NCBI GenBank assembly: GCA_900316995.1
Contig: ONEZ01000017.1
Location: 1 to 47,637 of the forward strand
Direction of reading: 5' to 3'
Length of the DNA: 47,637 nucleotides
Source of the DNA: an uncultured Bacteroidales bacterium
Lineage (GTDB): Bacteria; Bacteroidota; Bacteroidia; Bacteroidales; Paludibacteraceae
A model generated the notes under the pieces. The model was not told the DNA's origin and ran no database searches. It was given only the letters and a program-made list of their open reading frames with translations. Position numbers and translations under genes: made by a program. Below, one piece after another: positions 1-6,956 of the stretch; within the stretch, counting starts at the first letter, position 1, and each line of letters starts with the position of its first letter.

Positions 1-34
1 AGTTAAAGTGCTAAACAAATAAAATCATAAAGCT

Positions 35-130
35 ATGAATTACAGGAAACCAGAAATTAGAAAAATTCAAATTGAGATGGAATATGGTGTGATGATTCCT
101 TCATCAGACCCAACTCCTCCGGGATCATAA
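35..130 (+). CDS. 31-residue peptide ORF, function unknown
   Basis: A short ORF beginning MNYRKPEIRKIQIE and ending SSDPTPPGS, followed by a strong intrinsic terminator. I see no signal peptide, membrane segment or cysteine. Short peptides of this kind (a KPxI start followed by acidic residues and a Gly/Pro/Ser/Asp-rich tail) are, to my recollection, common as unannotated ORFs in Prevotella and Bacteroides; their role is unknown. The start follows an A-rich stretch rather than a Shine-Dalgarno site, normal for this phylum. The promoter would lie outside the window. It could be the tail of a longer gene that entered a new frame, but the terminator directly after the stop supports a real transcript end. 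Confidence 0.45.
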   Translation: MNYRKPEIRKIQIEMEYGVMIPSSDPTPPGS

Positions 131-155
131 CCAATATCTCATTAAAGCCATCCCC

Positions 156-190
156 AAATCCCGCCCCACTATGCTGAGGCGGGATTTTTA
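156..190 (+). terminator. Intrinsic terminator after the small peptide ORF
   Basis: The stem AAATCCCGCC pairs with GGCGGGATTT around a 12-14 nt loop and is followed by T residues. It separates the peptide ORF from the tRNA promoter. Confidence 0.8.
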
Positions 191-220
191 TCATAAAAAA
201 ATCATTTTTTTTGCTATACT

Positions 221-252
221 ATTGCGTATTAACAATTTTTGCCGTACTTTTG
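221..252 (+). promoter_or_regulatory. Bacteroidetes-type promoter of tRNA-Leu
   Basis: ATTG at 221-224 is followed after 20 nt by TACTTTTG at 245-252, which fits the TAnnTTTG -7 consensus. The mature tRNA starts 11 nt further on, so the 5' leader would be very short. Confidence 0.7.
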
Positions 253-263
253 CAGTCCCTAAT

Positions 264-345
264 GCGGATGTGGCGTAATTGGTAGCCGCGCTAGACTTAG
301 GATCTAGTGTCGAGAGACGTGTGGGTTCGAGTCCCGTCATCCGCA
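264..345 (+). tRNA. tRNA-Leu, anticodon UAG
   Basis: The acceptor arms GCGGATG (264-270) and CATCCGC (338-344) pair fully, with A345 as discriminator. The anticodon stem CTAGA/TCTAG encloses the loop CTTAGGA, so the anticodon is UAG (298-300), reading CUA leucine codons. A long variable arm and the GGTTCGAGTCC T arm fit class II tRNA-Leu. The CCA end is not encoded, so it must be added after transcription. Confidence 0.95.
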
Positions 346-353
346 CAAGACTA

Positions 354-386
354 AGAAGTGAAAGCCGCAAGGTTTTCACTTTTTAG
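354..386 (+). terminator. Terminator downstream of tRNA-Leu
   Basis: AAGTGAAAGCC pairs with GGTTTTCACTT around a GCAA loop, followed by TTTAGTTTT. Its T-run is short, so some read-through into tig is possible; no separate tig promoter is evident. Confidence 0.7.
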
Positions 387-400
387 TTTTAGCAGAACAA

Positions 401-433
401 TAACTGTCAACTATCAACTGTCAACTATCAACT
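401..433 (+). repeat. Heptad array TCAACTG upstream of tig
   Basis: Four to five copies of TCAACTG/TCAACTA in tandem end 8 nt before the tig start codon. This is the first of six arrays of the same family in the window. In this orientation the array contains no stop codon in any frame. Confidence 0.85.
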
Positions 434-441
434 AAAAAAAT

Positions 442-1797
442 ATGAACGTTCTTCAAAACAATTCAGACGCCGTAAACGCAACCCTGCTTGTTCAGGTGAC
501 ATCGGCAGACTACACAGAGAAGGTTAAGAAAGCTATCAACGCCTACAGAAGAAAAGCACAGTTCCCAGGTTTCCGTCCTGGCACATATCCTGTGGCTCTT
601 ATCAAGAAGCAGTTTGGCAGCTCATTCCTTGCAGAGGAGGTTAACAAGCTGGTTTCAGAGGCGCTCTATGACCACATCACCAATAATAAGATTGAGATTC
701 TGGGCGAGCCCCTTCCTACAGCAGATTTCAAGGCTCCTGAACTGGTGGAGGGCAATGATTTTGAGTTCTCATTTGATATAGCCATTGCACCAAGCATTGA
801 CCTTGAACTCACCAAGAAAAACAAAATCACATACTACACCATAGATGTAGATAAGAAGATGATTGAGCAGCAGACAGCATCATACCGCGGACGTTTTGGC
901 AAATATGTCAAAGCAGATGACACCGCTGAAAAAGATGTTATCAAAGGTCTGCTTGTGGAGCTTGATGAAGCAGGAAATGAGAAAGAGGGCGGTGTAAAAG
1001 TGGAGAACGCCATGATTAGCCCTGCTTATATGAAAGACGCCGATGAGCAAAAAAAGTGCTACGGCAAGAAGATTGATGAGAGTTTTGACTTCAACCCTTA
1101 CAAAGCTTTCAACGGAAGTGAGGTGGAGCTTGCATCGCTGCTCAAACTTGACAAAGAGCAGGCTAAGGAGTTCAAATCTGACTGCCGTTTTACTGTTAAG
1201 GAGATTACACGCTTTGCACAGGCTGAGATGAACCAGGAGTTCTTTGACAACTGCTTTGGTAAGGACGTGGTAAAGAGCGAGGCTGAATTTGAGGCTAAGA
1301 TTAAAGAGGAGCTTCAGAAACAGTTTGTAGCCGACAGCGACATTAAGTTCATACTTGATATGCGTCAGACAGTTATTGACGGTCTCAAGGACGTTAAGTT
1401 CCCAGAGGAGTTCCTGAAACGCTGGCTCAAGGAGACAAACAAGGAGATGACCGATGAGAAGATAGAGTCTGAGTTCTCTAAGATGCTTGATGACCTTAAA
1501 TGGCAGCTCTTCAAGGATAAGACAGCCAAGGCCGCCGATGTTAAGGTTGAGAAGGCCGACATTGAGGCTGTTGCCAAGAAGCAGGCAAAGGCACAGTTTG
1601 CCCAGTATGGTATGATAAGCGTACCAGACGATATTCTTGACAACTATGTTCAGGAGATGCTTGGCAACAAGGACGGCCGCAAGAACGCCACAGAGCGTGC
1701 TTTTGAGAACAAGGTTATGGACGTTCTCAAAGAAAAGGTAACCCTTGAGAGCAAGAGCGTCAGCTTTGACGAGTTTAACAAGTTTTTCCAGAATTAA
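442..1797 (+). CDS. tig: Trigger factor, ribosome-associated chaperone
   Basis: Trigger factor binds near the ribosome exit tunnel and shields nascent chains in the cytoplasm. The 451-residue length fits the family. The N-terminal ribosome-binding signature appears as FPGFRPGTYP at residues 41-50, followed by the helix region PVALIKKQFG. The middle region (about 155-245) corresponds to the peptidyl-prolyl isomerase domain but is poorly conserved by eye, as I expect in Bacteroidetes. The C-terminal part is highly charged and helical, as in the substrate cradle. The start is the first ATG after the heptad array; upstream sequence is A-rich. The neighbours clpP and clpX make this a protein-quality-control cluster, an arrangement common in bacteria. 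A BIME-like repeat begins 8 nt after the stop. Confidence 0.95.
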   Translation: MNVLQNNSDAVNATLLVQVTSADYTEKVKKAINAYRRKAQFPGFRPGTYPVALIKKQFGSSFLAEEVNKLVSEALYDHITNNKIEILGEPLPTADFKAPELVEGNDFEFSFDIAIAPSIDLELTKKNKITYYTIDVDKKMIEQQTASYRGRFGKYVKADDTAEKDVIKGLLVELDEAGNEKEGGVKVENAMISPAYMKDADEQKKCYGKKIDESFDFNPYKAFNGSEVELASLLKLDKEQAKEFKSDCRFTVKEITRFAQAEMNQEFFDNCFGKDVVKSEAEFEAKIKEELQKQFVADSDIKFILDMRQTVIDGLKDVKFPEEFLKRWLKETNKEMTDEKIESEFSKMLDDLKWQLFKDKTAKAADVKVEKADIEAVAKKQAKAQFAQYGMISVPDDILDNYVQEMLGNKDGRKNATERAFENKVMDVLKEKVTLESKSVSFDEFNKFFQN

Positions 1798-1804
1798 TAC
1801 AAGC

Positions 1805-1911
1805 TCGTCATCCTGAGTGACGCAAAGCGGAACGAAGGATCTCATAAACATTACTCGAGACAAACCCTCGTCAATTCGTGCGAGATGCTTTGTTAACGCT
1901 CAGCATAACAA
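1805..1911. repeat. BIME-like palindromic repeat, copy 1
   Basis: This is a paired unit: CTCGTCATCCTGAG with GAAGGATCTC on the left, and a diverged inverted unit containing GCGAGATGC and CTCAGCATAAC on the right. Related units occur at 6356-6446, 8512-8602 and 12428-12497. The CATCCTGAG/GAAGGATCT core resembles REP-like repeats seen in many bacterial genomes. No REP-associated transposase is present in this window. Confidence 0.7.
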
Positions 1912-1924
1912 AGATAATCAATAA

Positions 1925-1957
1925 AAAGAGAGATTTTTTACAAATCTCTTTTTTTAT
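1925..1957 (+). terminator. Terminator of the tig transcript
   Basis: AAGAGAGATTT pairs with AAATCTCTT around TTTAC, and is followed by seven T residues. It lies between tig and the clpP promoter. Confidence 0.8.
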
Positions 1958-1971
1958 TTATGTTTTGGCAC

Positions 1972-1979
1972 TATTTTTG
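1972..1979 (+). promoter_or_regulatory. Candidate clpP -7 box, TATTTTTG
   Basis: TATTTTTG matches TAnnTTTG and lies just after the tig terminator. The -33 box is unclear. If used, transcription would start near 1985, giving clpP a leader of roughly 165 nt that contains the whole of composite element A. Confidence 0.45.
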
Positions 1980-2010
1980 TGAGAACATTCGTATAGTGTT
2001 CTATAAGGAG

Positions 2011-2160
2011 CGTTAGCGACAGCGGTCTTCTGACCGCCGCCCTAAGGGCGAAAAGGTTTTGGGAACAAAGTGAGCAAAACCATAATACAAGGAAAGATTT
2101 TCATAAATTTTTCCTTTAAATTGCAGAATATAACAAATAATAATAAAATTTATGAAAAAC
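2011..2160 (+). repeat. Composite start-codon element, copy A (clpP leader)
   Basis: The element has a GC-rich hairpin part and an AT-rich part. The GC part holds AGCGGTC-TTCT-GACCGCC, then GCCC-TAA-GGGC, then GGTTTTG pairing with CAAAACC. The AT part holds AAGGAAA and TTTCCTT arms enclosing TTTTCATAAATTTT (2098-2111). That loop is the exact reverse complement of AAAATTTATGAAAA (2145-2158), which contains the clpP start codon. The loop could pair either locally or with the start codon. Copies B (26407-26550) and C (44549-44694) share this architecture. Confidence 0.8.
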
Positions 2161-2832
2161 GAATTTAGAGATTTTGCTACAAAGCACCTCGGACTTAATT
2201 CATTAGCCCTTGATGATTACATGAAAATCACAAGCAGCTACAGTTACATTAACCCTACCATCATAGAGGAGCGCCAGCTGAATGTGGCGCAGATGGACGT
2301 GTTCTCACGCCTTATGATGGACCGTATCATATTCCTTGGCACACAGATAGATGACTACACCGCCAATGTTATTCAGGCTCAGCTGCTCTACCTGGATTCT
2401 TCAGACCCAGGCAAGGATATATCAATATATCTTAACACTCCAGGCGGCAGCGTATATGCCGGACTTGGCATCTATGACACCATGCAGTTCATACAGAGCG
2501 ATGTGGCTACGATATGCACTGGTATGGCGGCATCGATGGGTGCAGTGCTTATGACAGCCGGAGCCAAGGGCAAACGTTCAGCACTGAAACACTCACGCAT
2601 AATGATTCACCAGCCTATGGGCGGCGCACAGGGTCAGGCATCTGATATTGAGATTACAGCACGTGAAATCCAGAAACTTAAGAAAGAGCTCTACACTATC
2701 ATAGCAGAGCACTCTGGAAACTCATTTGAGAAAATAGAGCAGGATTCAGACCGTGACTACTGGATGACAGCTGAGGAGGCTAAAGCCTACGGTATGATAG
2801 ATGAAGTTCTTATTAAACCAAACAAGAAGTAA
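2152..2832 (+). CDS. clpP: ATP-dependent Clp protease, proteolytic subunit
   Basis: ClpP is the serine protease core that degrades proteins unfolded by ClpX in the cytoplasm. The catalytic triad is visible: Ser128 in GMAASMG, His153 in RIMIHQP and Asp202 in DSDRDYW. The length of 226 residues is slightly above the usual 195-210, the surplus being an N-terminal stretch of about 30 residues ([14 protein letters not shown]) that may be a propeptide. The stop codon overlaps the clpX start by one base (TAATG), so the two are translationally coupled. The start codon lies inside the right arm of composite element A and could be occluded by its left arm, which would make clpPX expression sensitive to leader structure; that regulation is an inference. 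Confidence 0.96.
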   Translation: MKNEFRDFATKHLGLNSLALDDYMKITSSYSYINPTIIEERQLNVAQMDVFSRLMMDRIIFLGTQIDDYTANVIQAQLLYLDSSDPGKDISIYLNTPGGSVYAGLGIYDTMQFIQSDVATICTGMAASMGAVLMTAGAKGKRSALKHSRIMIHQPMGGAQGQASDIEITAREIQKLKKELYTIIAEHSGNSFEKIEQDSDRDYWMTAEEAKAYGMIDEVLIKPNKK

Positions 2833-4046
2833 TGGCAGCAAAGTCAAGTAAGCGTTGCAGTTTCTGTGGTCGCTCTGAGAGCGAGGTTCAACTCATGATT
2901 TACGGCGTTGACGGTAATATTTGCAATGAGTGCGCCCAGCGAGCCAACGAACTTATACGTGAAAATATCAACACTAAAAGCAAATTCAACTTCAGTCTAA
3001 GCGACCTGCCCAAGCCACGTGAGCTTAAAGAGTTCATGGACCAGTATGTCATAGGCCAGGACGATGCCAAAAAGTCACTGGCAGTGGCAGTTTACAACCA
3101 CTACAAGCGCATACTCCAAGACAAAAAGGCAGACGATGTTGAGATAGAGAAGTCAAACATAGTGCTTATAGGCTCCACTGGTACAGGCAAGACCCTGCTG
3201 GCCAAAACTATAGCCCGTAAACTTAATGTACCTTTCACAATAGTTGACGCCACAGTGCTTACACAGGCTGGTTACGTGGGAGAGGATATAGAGAGCATAC
3301 TGTCACGTCTGCTTCAGGAGAGTGACTATGACGTGGCATCGGCGGAGAGAGGAATTGTGTTTATTGATGAAATAGACAAGATAGCCCGCAAGGGAGACAA
3401 TCCATCAATCACCCGCGATGTTAGCGGCGAGGGCGTACAGCAGGGGCTTCTGAAACTGCTTGAGGGTTCTGTAGTGAACGTGCCACCATACGGCGGACGC
3501 AAGCACCCTGAGCAGAAGATGATACCTGTGAACACACAGAATATCTTGTTTATATGCGGAGGAGCCTTCTCTGGCATTGAGCGTAAGATAGGCGCACGCC
3601 TTAACACACGTATGGTAGGCTACGGAGCAAGTGCTGTGACACAGAAAGTGGATAAGGACAACATGATGCAATACGTAACTCCGCAAGATCTTAAAGCATT
3701 TGGCCTTATTCCTGAGATAATAGGACGTCTGCCAATAATAACTCACCTTGACCCTCTTGGGCGTGAGGCTTTGAAGCGCATACTCACCGAACCTAAGAAT
3801 GCTATTACAAAGCAGTATCAAAAACTTTTCAAAATGGACGGAGTGGAACTTGTGTTCAGTGAGGAGGCTCTGGATTATATTGTTGACAAAGCCATAGAAT
3901 TTAACCTTGGCGCACGTGGCTTACGCTCTCTAACTGAGAGTGTTATGATGGACTATATGTACACAGCTCCTACTGATGGCATTAAAAATCTCACCATCAC
4001 ACGTGAAATTGCAGAGGAAAAAATAAGCAAGGCAAATGTTAAATAA
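2832..4046 (+). CDS. clpX: ClpX, ATPase and unfoldase of the Clp protease
   Basis: ClpX is a AAA+ hexamer that recognises, unfolds and feeds substrates to ClpP. A four-cysteine zinc finger (Cys9, Cys12, Cys31, Cys34) begins the protein. Walker A is GSTGTGK(T) at residues 114-121, the pore loop is GYVG at 147-150, and Walker B is IVFIDE at 175-180. The loop that docks on ClpP, IGF in E. coli, appears here as VGY within NTRMVGYGAS; I believe this is a lineage trait rather than a defect. The 404-residue length is typical. The ATG overlaps the clpP stop by one base, so both are made from one message. Confidence 0.96.
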   Translation: MAAKSSKRCSFCGRSESEVQLMIYGVDGNICNECAQRANELIRENINTKSKFNFSLSDLPKPRELKEFMDQYVIGQDDAKKSLAVAVYNHYKRILQDKKADDVEIEKSNIVLIGSTGTGKTLLAKTIARKLNVPFTIVDATVLTQAGYVGEDIESILSRLLQESDYDVASAERGIVFIDEIDKIARKGDNPSITRDVSGEGVQQGLLKLLEGSVVNVPPYGGRKHPEQKMIPVNTQNILFICGGAFSGIERKIGARLNTRMVGYGASAVTQKVDKDNMMQYVTPQDLKAFGLIPEIIGRLPIITHLDPLGREALKRILTEPKNAITKQYQKLFKMDGVELVFSEEALDYIVDKAIEFNLGARGLRSLTESVMMDYMYTAPTDGIKNLTITREIAEEKISKANVK

Positions 4047-4089
4047 TGTAAATTAACAAACATTTTTCATTTTTGTCAAAGCATTTTAT

Positions 4090-4097
4090 TATATTTG
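4090..4097 (+). promoter_or_regulatory. Candidate recQ -7 box, TATATTTG
   Basis: TATATTTG matches the TAnnTTTG consensus, with TTTC 21 nt upstream (4065-4068) as a weak -33 box. Transcription would begin near 4103, just before the ATG at 4106. This argues against the earlier in-frame ATG at 4073. Confidence 0.5.
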
Positions 4098-4105
4098 CTC
4101 TTGTT

Positions 4106-6292
4106 ATGGCAAAGAAATCTGTTTTACTTGATGCGTTAAAGAAGCATTTTGGCTTTGATTCCTTTAAGGGGAATCAAGAGGCTATCATTGAAAACCTGCT
4201 TGAAGGCAAGGATACTTTTGTACTCATGCCAACAGGAGGAGGTAAGTCACTCTGCTACCAGCTGCCGTCACTACTCATGGACGGAATGGCCATTGTCATA
4301 TCACCGCTCATAGCTCTTATGAAGAATCAGGTGGATGCAATGCGCTCATTTAGTGAAGAAGACGGGGTGGCACACTTTATAAACTCATCGCTGACCAAGT
4401 CAGCCATAGATGAGGTGAAGAATGACGTGCTCAGCGGCAAGACAAAACTGCTGTACGTAGCCCCTGAATCCCTTACAAAAGAGGACAATATCAGTTTTCT
4501 GCAAGGCATAAAAATCTCATTCTATGCCGTGGATGAGGCTCACTGTATATCAGAATGGGGGCATGACTTCCGTCCTGAGTACAGGCGCATCCGTCCCATA
4601 ATACAAGAGATTGGAGAAGCCCCTGTAATAGCACTTACAGCCACTGCCACCCCTAAGGTTCAGCATGACATTCAGAAGAATCTGGAGATGACAGACGCCA
4701 CTGTGTTCAAATCTTCCTTTAACCGCCCTAACCTGTATTACGAGGTACGCCCTAAAAACCAGAATATTGACAAGGAGATTATCAAATTTATCAAGACTCA
4801 GGAGGGCAAGTCTGGCATCATATACTGCCTGAGCCGCAAGAAAGTGGAGGATTTGGCAGAGACGCTATGTGTGAACGGAATAAACGCCCTGCCCTACCAC
4901 GCAGGTATGGATTCTTCTGTGAGAACAGAGAACCAGGATAATTTCCTCATGGAGAAGGTTCAGGTTATAGTGGCGACTATAGCGTTTGGTATGGGTATAG
5001 ACAAACCCGATGTCCGCTTTGTAATACACTATGACATTCCTAAGAGCCTTGAAGGCTACTATCAGGAGACTGGTCGTGCCGGACGTGACGGTGGCGAGGG
5101 TCTGTGTATTGCATTCTACTCTAACAAGGATTTACAGAAACTGGAGAAGTTTATGCAAGGCAAGCCTGTGGCTGAACAGGAGATAGGGCGCCAGCTGCTT
5201 GCTGAGACAGCAGCATACGCTGAGTCAAGTGTTTGCCGCCGCAAATTGCTGCTACACTACTTTGGAGAGGAATATACAGAAGACAACTGCGGCAACTGCG
5301 ACAACTGCCTTAACCCTAAGAAACAGGTGGAGGCGCAGGATTTGCTCTGTACCGTGCTTGAAACAATCCTGGCCGTAAAAGAGAAGTTCAAGGCTGACCA
5401 TATAATAAACATAATCTTAGGCAAGAAAAACGCAGAAATCTCTGACTACAAGCATGATGAGCTTGAGAACTTTGGTGTAGGAGAGAAAGAGAGCCCAAGC
5501 TTGTGGCAGGCTGTTGTGCGTCAAGCCATGATTGCTGGCTACATAAACAAGGAGATAGAGAACTATGGTGTTCTTAAGGTTACAGAGGCTGGCAATGAGT
5601 TTCTGAAGAAGCCTTCATCATTTATGGTAAGCAAGGACAACGAGTTTGACGAAGATGAGGATGAAGCCCCAACACGCCGTGGCGGCGGTTCAGGTGCTGC
5701 TGACGAGGCACTCTTCTCCATGCTTAAAGATTTGAGGAAGAAGATGTCAAAGAAGCTGAACGTGCCTCCGTTTGTAATATTCCAAGACCCGTCGCTGGAG
5801 TCAATGGCCACCACATACCCTGTAACCATGGAAGAGTTGCAAGGTATTCCTGGTGTGGGAGCCGGCAAGGCAAAACGCTACGGAGAGGAGTTCCTGCAGC
5901 TTATACAGCGTCACGTTACTGAGAATGAGATTGAGAGGCCGGAGGATATGCGTGTACGCACCAGACCGAAAGAGTCTAACCTTAAAGCCTCTATAATACG
6001 TGCCATAGACCATCGTGTGGGATTGCAGGATATAGCTATATCAAACGGATTGGAAGACCTTTCTGATTTGCTTGATGAACTTGAAGCCATTGTAAACTCA
6101 GGTCTGAAGATTAACATATCATATCTGGTTGACGATGTTATGGATGCCGATAAAGCTGAGGAGATTTATGATTACTTTAGGGAGGCTCACACAGACAACG
6201 TTGATGAAGCTATGACTGAGCTTGGCGGAGACTTTACAGAGGAGGAGATAAGACTCATCAGAGTGAAATTCCTCTCTGAGATGGGAAACTAA
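4106..6292 (+). CDS. recQ: ATP-dependent DNA helicase RecQ
   Basis: RecQ is a 3'-5' DNA helicase acting in recombination and replication-fork repair. From the chosen start it has 728 residues. The Walker A motif is PTGGGKS (42-48), motif II is DEAH (143-146) within AVDEAHCISEWGHDFRPEYR, and motif VI contains QETGRAGRDG. A zinc-binding segment follows (CRRKLLLHYF, then CGNCDNC), then a winged-helix RQC region and an HRDC domain (LQGIPGVGAGKAKRYG). About 120 further residues follow the HRDC, a longer C-terminus than in E. coli RecQ. An in-frame ATG at 4073 adds 11 residues but lies upstream of the likely promoter. Sixty nt separate it from clpX. A heptad array and an inverted repeat follow the stop. 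Confidence 0.94.
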   Translation: MAKKSVLLDALKKHFGFDSFKGNQEAIIENLLEGKDTFVLMPTGGGKSLCYQLPSLLMDGMAIVISPLIALMKNQVDAMRSFSEEDGVAHFINSSLTKSAIDEVKNDVLSGKTKLLYVAPESLTKEDNISFLQGIKISFYAVDEAHCISEWGHDFRPEYRRIRPIIQEIGEAPVIALTATATPKVQHDIQKNLEMTDATVFKSSFNRPNLYYEVRPKNQNIDKEIIKFIKTQEGKSGIIYCLSRKKVEDLAETLCVNGINALPYHAGMDSSVRTENQDNFLMEKVQVIVATIAFGMGIDKPDVRFVIHYDIPKSLEGYYQETGRAGRDGGEGLCIAFYSNKDLQKLEKFMQGKPVAEQEIGRQLLAETAAYAESSVCRRKLLLHYFGEEYTEDNCGNCDNCLNPKKQVEAQDLLCTVLETILAVKEKFKADHIINIILGKKNAEISDYKHDELENFGVGEKESPSLWQAVVRQAMIAGYINKEIENYGVLKVTEAGNEFLKKPSSFMVSKDNEFDEDEDEAPTRRGGGSGAADEALFSMLKDLRKKMSKKLNVPPFVIFQDPSLESMATTYPVTMEELQGIPGVGAGKAKRYGEEFLQLIQRHVTENEIERPEDMRVRTRPKESNLKASIIRAIDHRVGLQDIAISNGLEDLSDLLDELEAIVNSGLKINISYLVDDVMDADKAEEIYDYFREAHTDNVDEAMTELGGDFTEEEIRLIRVKFLSEMGN

Positions 6293-6295
6293 CTC

Positions 6296-6350
6296 AGTTG
6301 ACAGTTGAAAGTTGAAAGTTGACAGTTGAGAGTTGAGAGTTGAGAGTTTA
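6296..6350 (+). repeat. Heptad array GTTGACAG/GTTGAGAG after recQ
   Basis: About seven tandem heptads with variants (AGTTGAC, AGTTGAA, AGTTGAG) begin 3 nt after the recQ stop. In this orientation the TTGACAG heptad carries TGA, so a run of three heptads stops all frames. The array leads directly into the left arm of the inverted repeat. Confidence 0.85.
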
Positions 6351-6355
6351 CAGTG

Positions 6356-6450
6356 GACGTCATCCTGAGGACGCAGTCCGAAGGATCTCCTGTTACATTA
6401 TGAGACTCTTCGTTTCACTCAGAGTGACGAGCATATATAATACATTAAAC
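6356..6450 (+). repeat. Left arm of 95-bp inverted repeat (BIME-like copy 2)
   Basis: The segment is the reverse complement of 8508-8602 with two mismatches over 95 bp. Internally it is an imperfect palindrome: GACGTCATCCTGAG and GAAGGATCTC on one side, GAGACTCTTCG and CTCAGAGTGACG on the other. It ends 1 nt before the GTG start of the gtrA-like gene. Confidence 0.9.
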
Positions 6451-6451
6451 C

Positions 6452-6943
6452 GTGTTTAAGTTCCTGCAAAAAATACTAGATTGGTTTTACCCCCTGTTCA
6501 GCAAAGTTATGAGCAGGGAGTTTTACTATTATTTAGCATCGGGAGGGATAAATACAATACTCAACTGGGTGTTCTACTTTATAATCTACAACTATATAGT
6601 GGCAAAACAGGAGGTTAGCCTGGGGTGGCTGGTTATGTCGCCTCACATAGCATCGCTTGTTATTGTAACGCCTGTAACACTCATCATAGGGTTCCTGTTG
6701 TCAAAAAATATTACGTTCAGCAGTTCAAAAATTAAAACTGGAACACAGTTTTTTAGGTATAGTCTTATTATTTTTGCTAATTTTGCAATATCATATTTGA
6801 GCATGAAATTCTGGGTGGAGGCCGTAGGTCTCTGGGCCACTCCTTCAAATATGCTAACAACAATAATTACAACAATTTTCAGTTATTTAATGCAGAAATT
6901 CTACTCTTTCAGAATGTCTGAAACAGACAATGTAAAACAGTAA
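6452..6943 (+). CDS. GtrA-like small polytopic membrane protein
   Basis: GtrA-like proteins have four membrane helices and are linked to movement or attachment of lipid-linked sugars for surface glycans. Hydrophobic segments are visible at about 34-52, 66-86, 100-118 and 130-148. The family-typical YYLASGGINTILNW near residue 26 and LLSKNITFSSS near 83 support the call. The chosen start is GTG, because the preceding FLQKILDWFYPLF is family-like N-terminal sequence; ATG at codon 20 is an alternative. It is 13 nt upstream of porX and both lie between the arms of an inverted repeat. No promoter of the standard type is visible in the 150 nt upstream of the gene. Confidence 0.82.
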   Translation: MFKFLQKILDWFYPLFSKVMSREFYYYLASGGINTILNWVFYFIIYNYIVAKQEVSLGWLVMSPHIASLVIVTPVTLIIGFLLSKNITFSSSKIKTGTQFFRYSLIIFANFAISYLSMKFWVEAVGLWATPSNMLTTIITTIFSYLMQKFYSFRMSETDNVKQ

Positions 6944-6956
6944 ATAACTTGAGCTT

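Noticed and set aside
880-1863. 327-codon open frame antisense to tig
   Set aside because: It lies wholly against the trigger factor gene, its Leu/Val-rich product is what antisense Lys/Glu/Asp codons give, and no promoter or ribosome site supports it.
2011-2160. Insertion sequence with a transposase
   Set aside because: The element is about 150 nt with no coding capacity, and no target-site duplication could be made out. A MITE-like origin remains open and is given as the rival view in the findings.
4073-4105. Eleven extra N-terminal codons for recQ from ATG 4073
   Set aside because: The -7 box TATATTTG lies inside this stretch, and the extra residues are hydrophobic and unlike RecQ.
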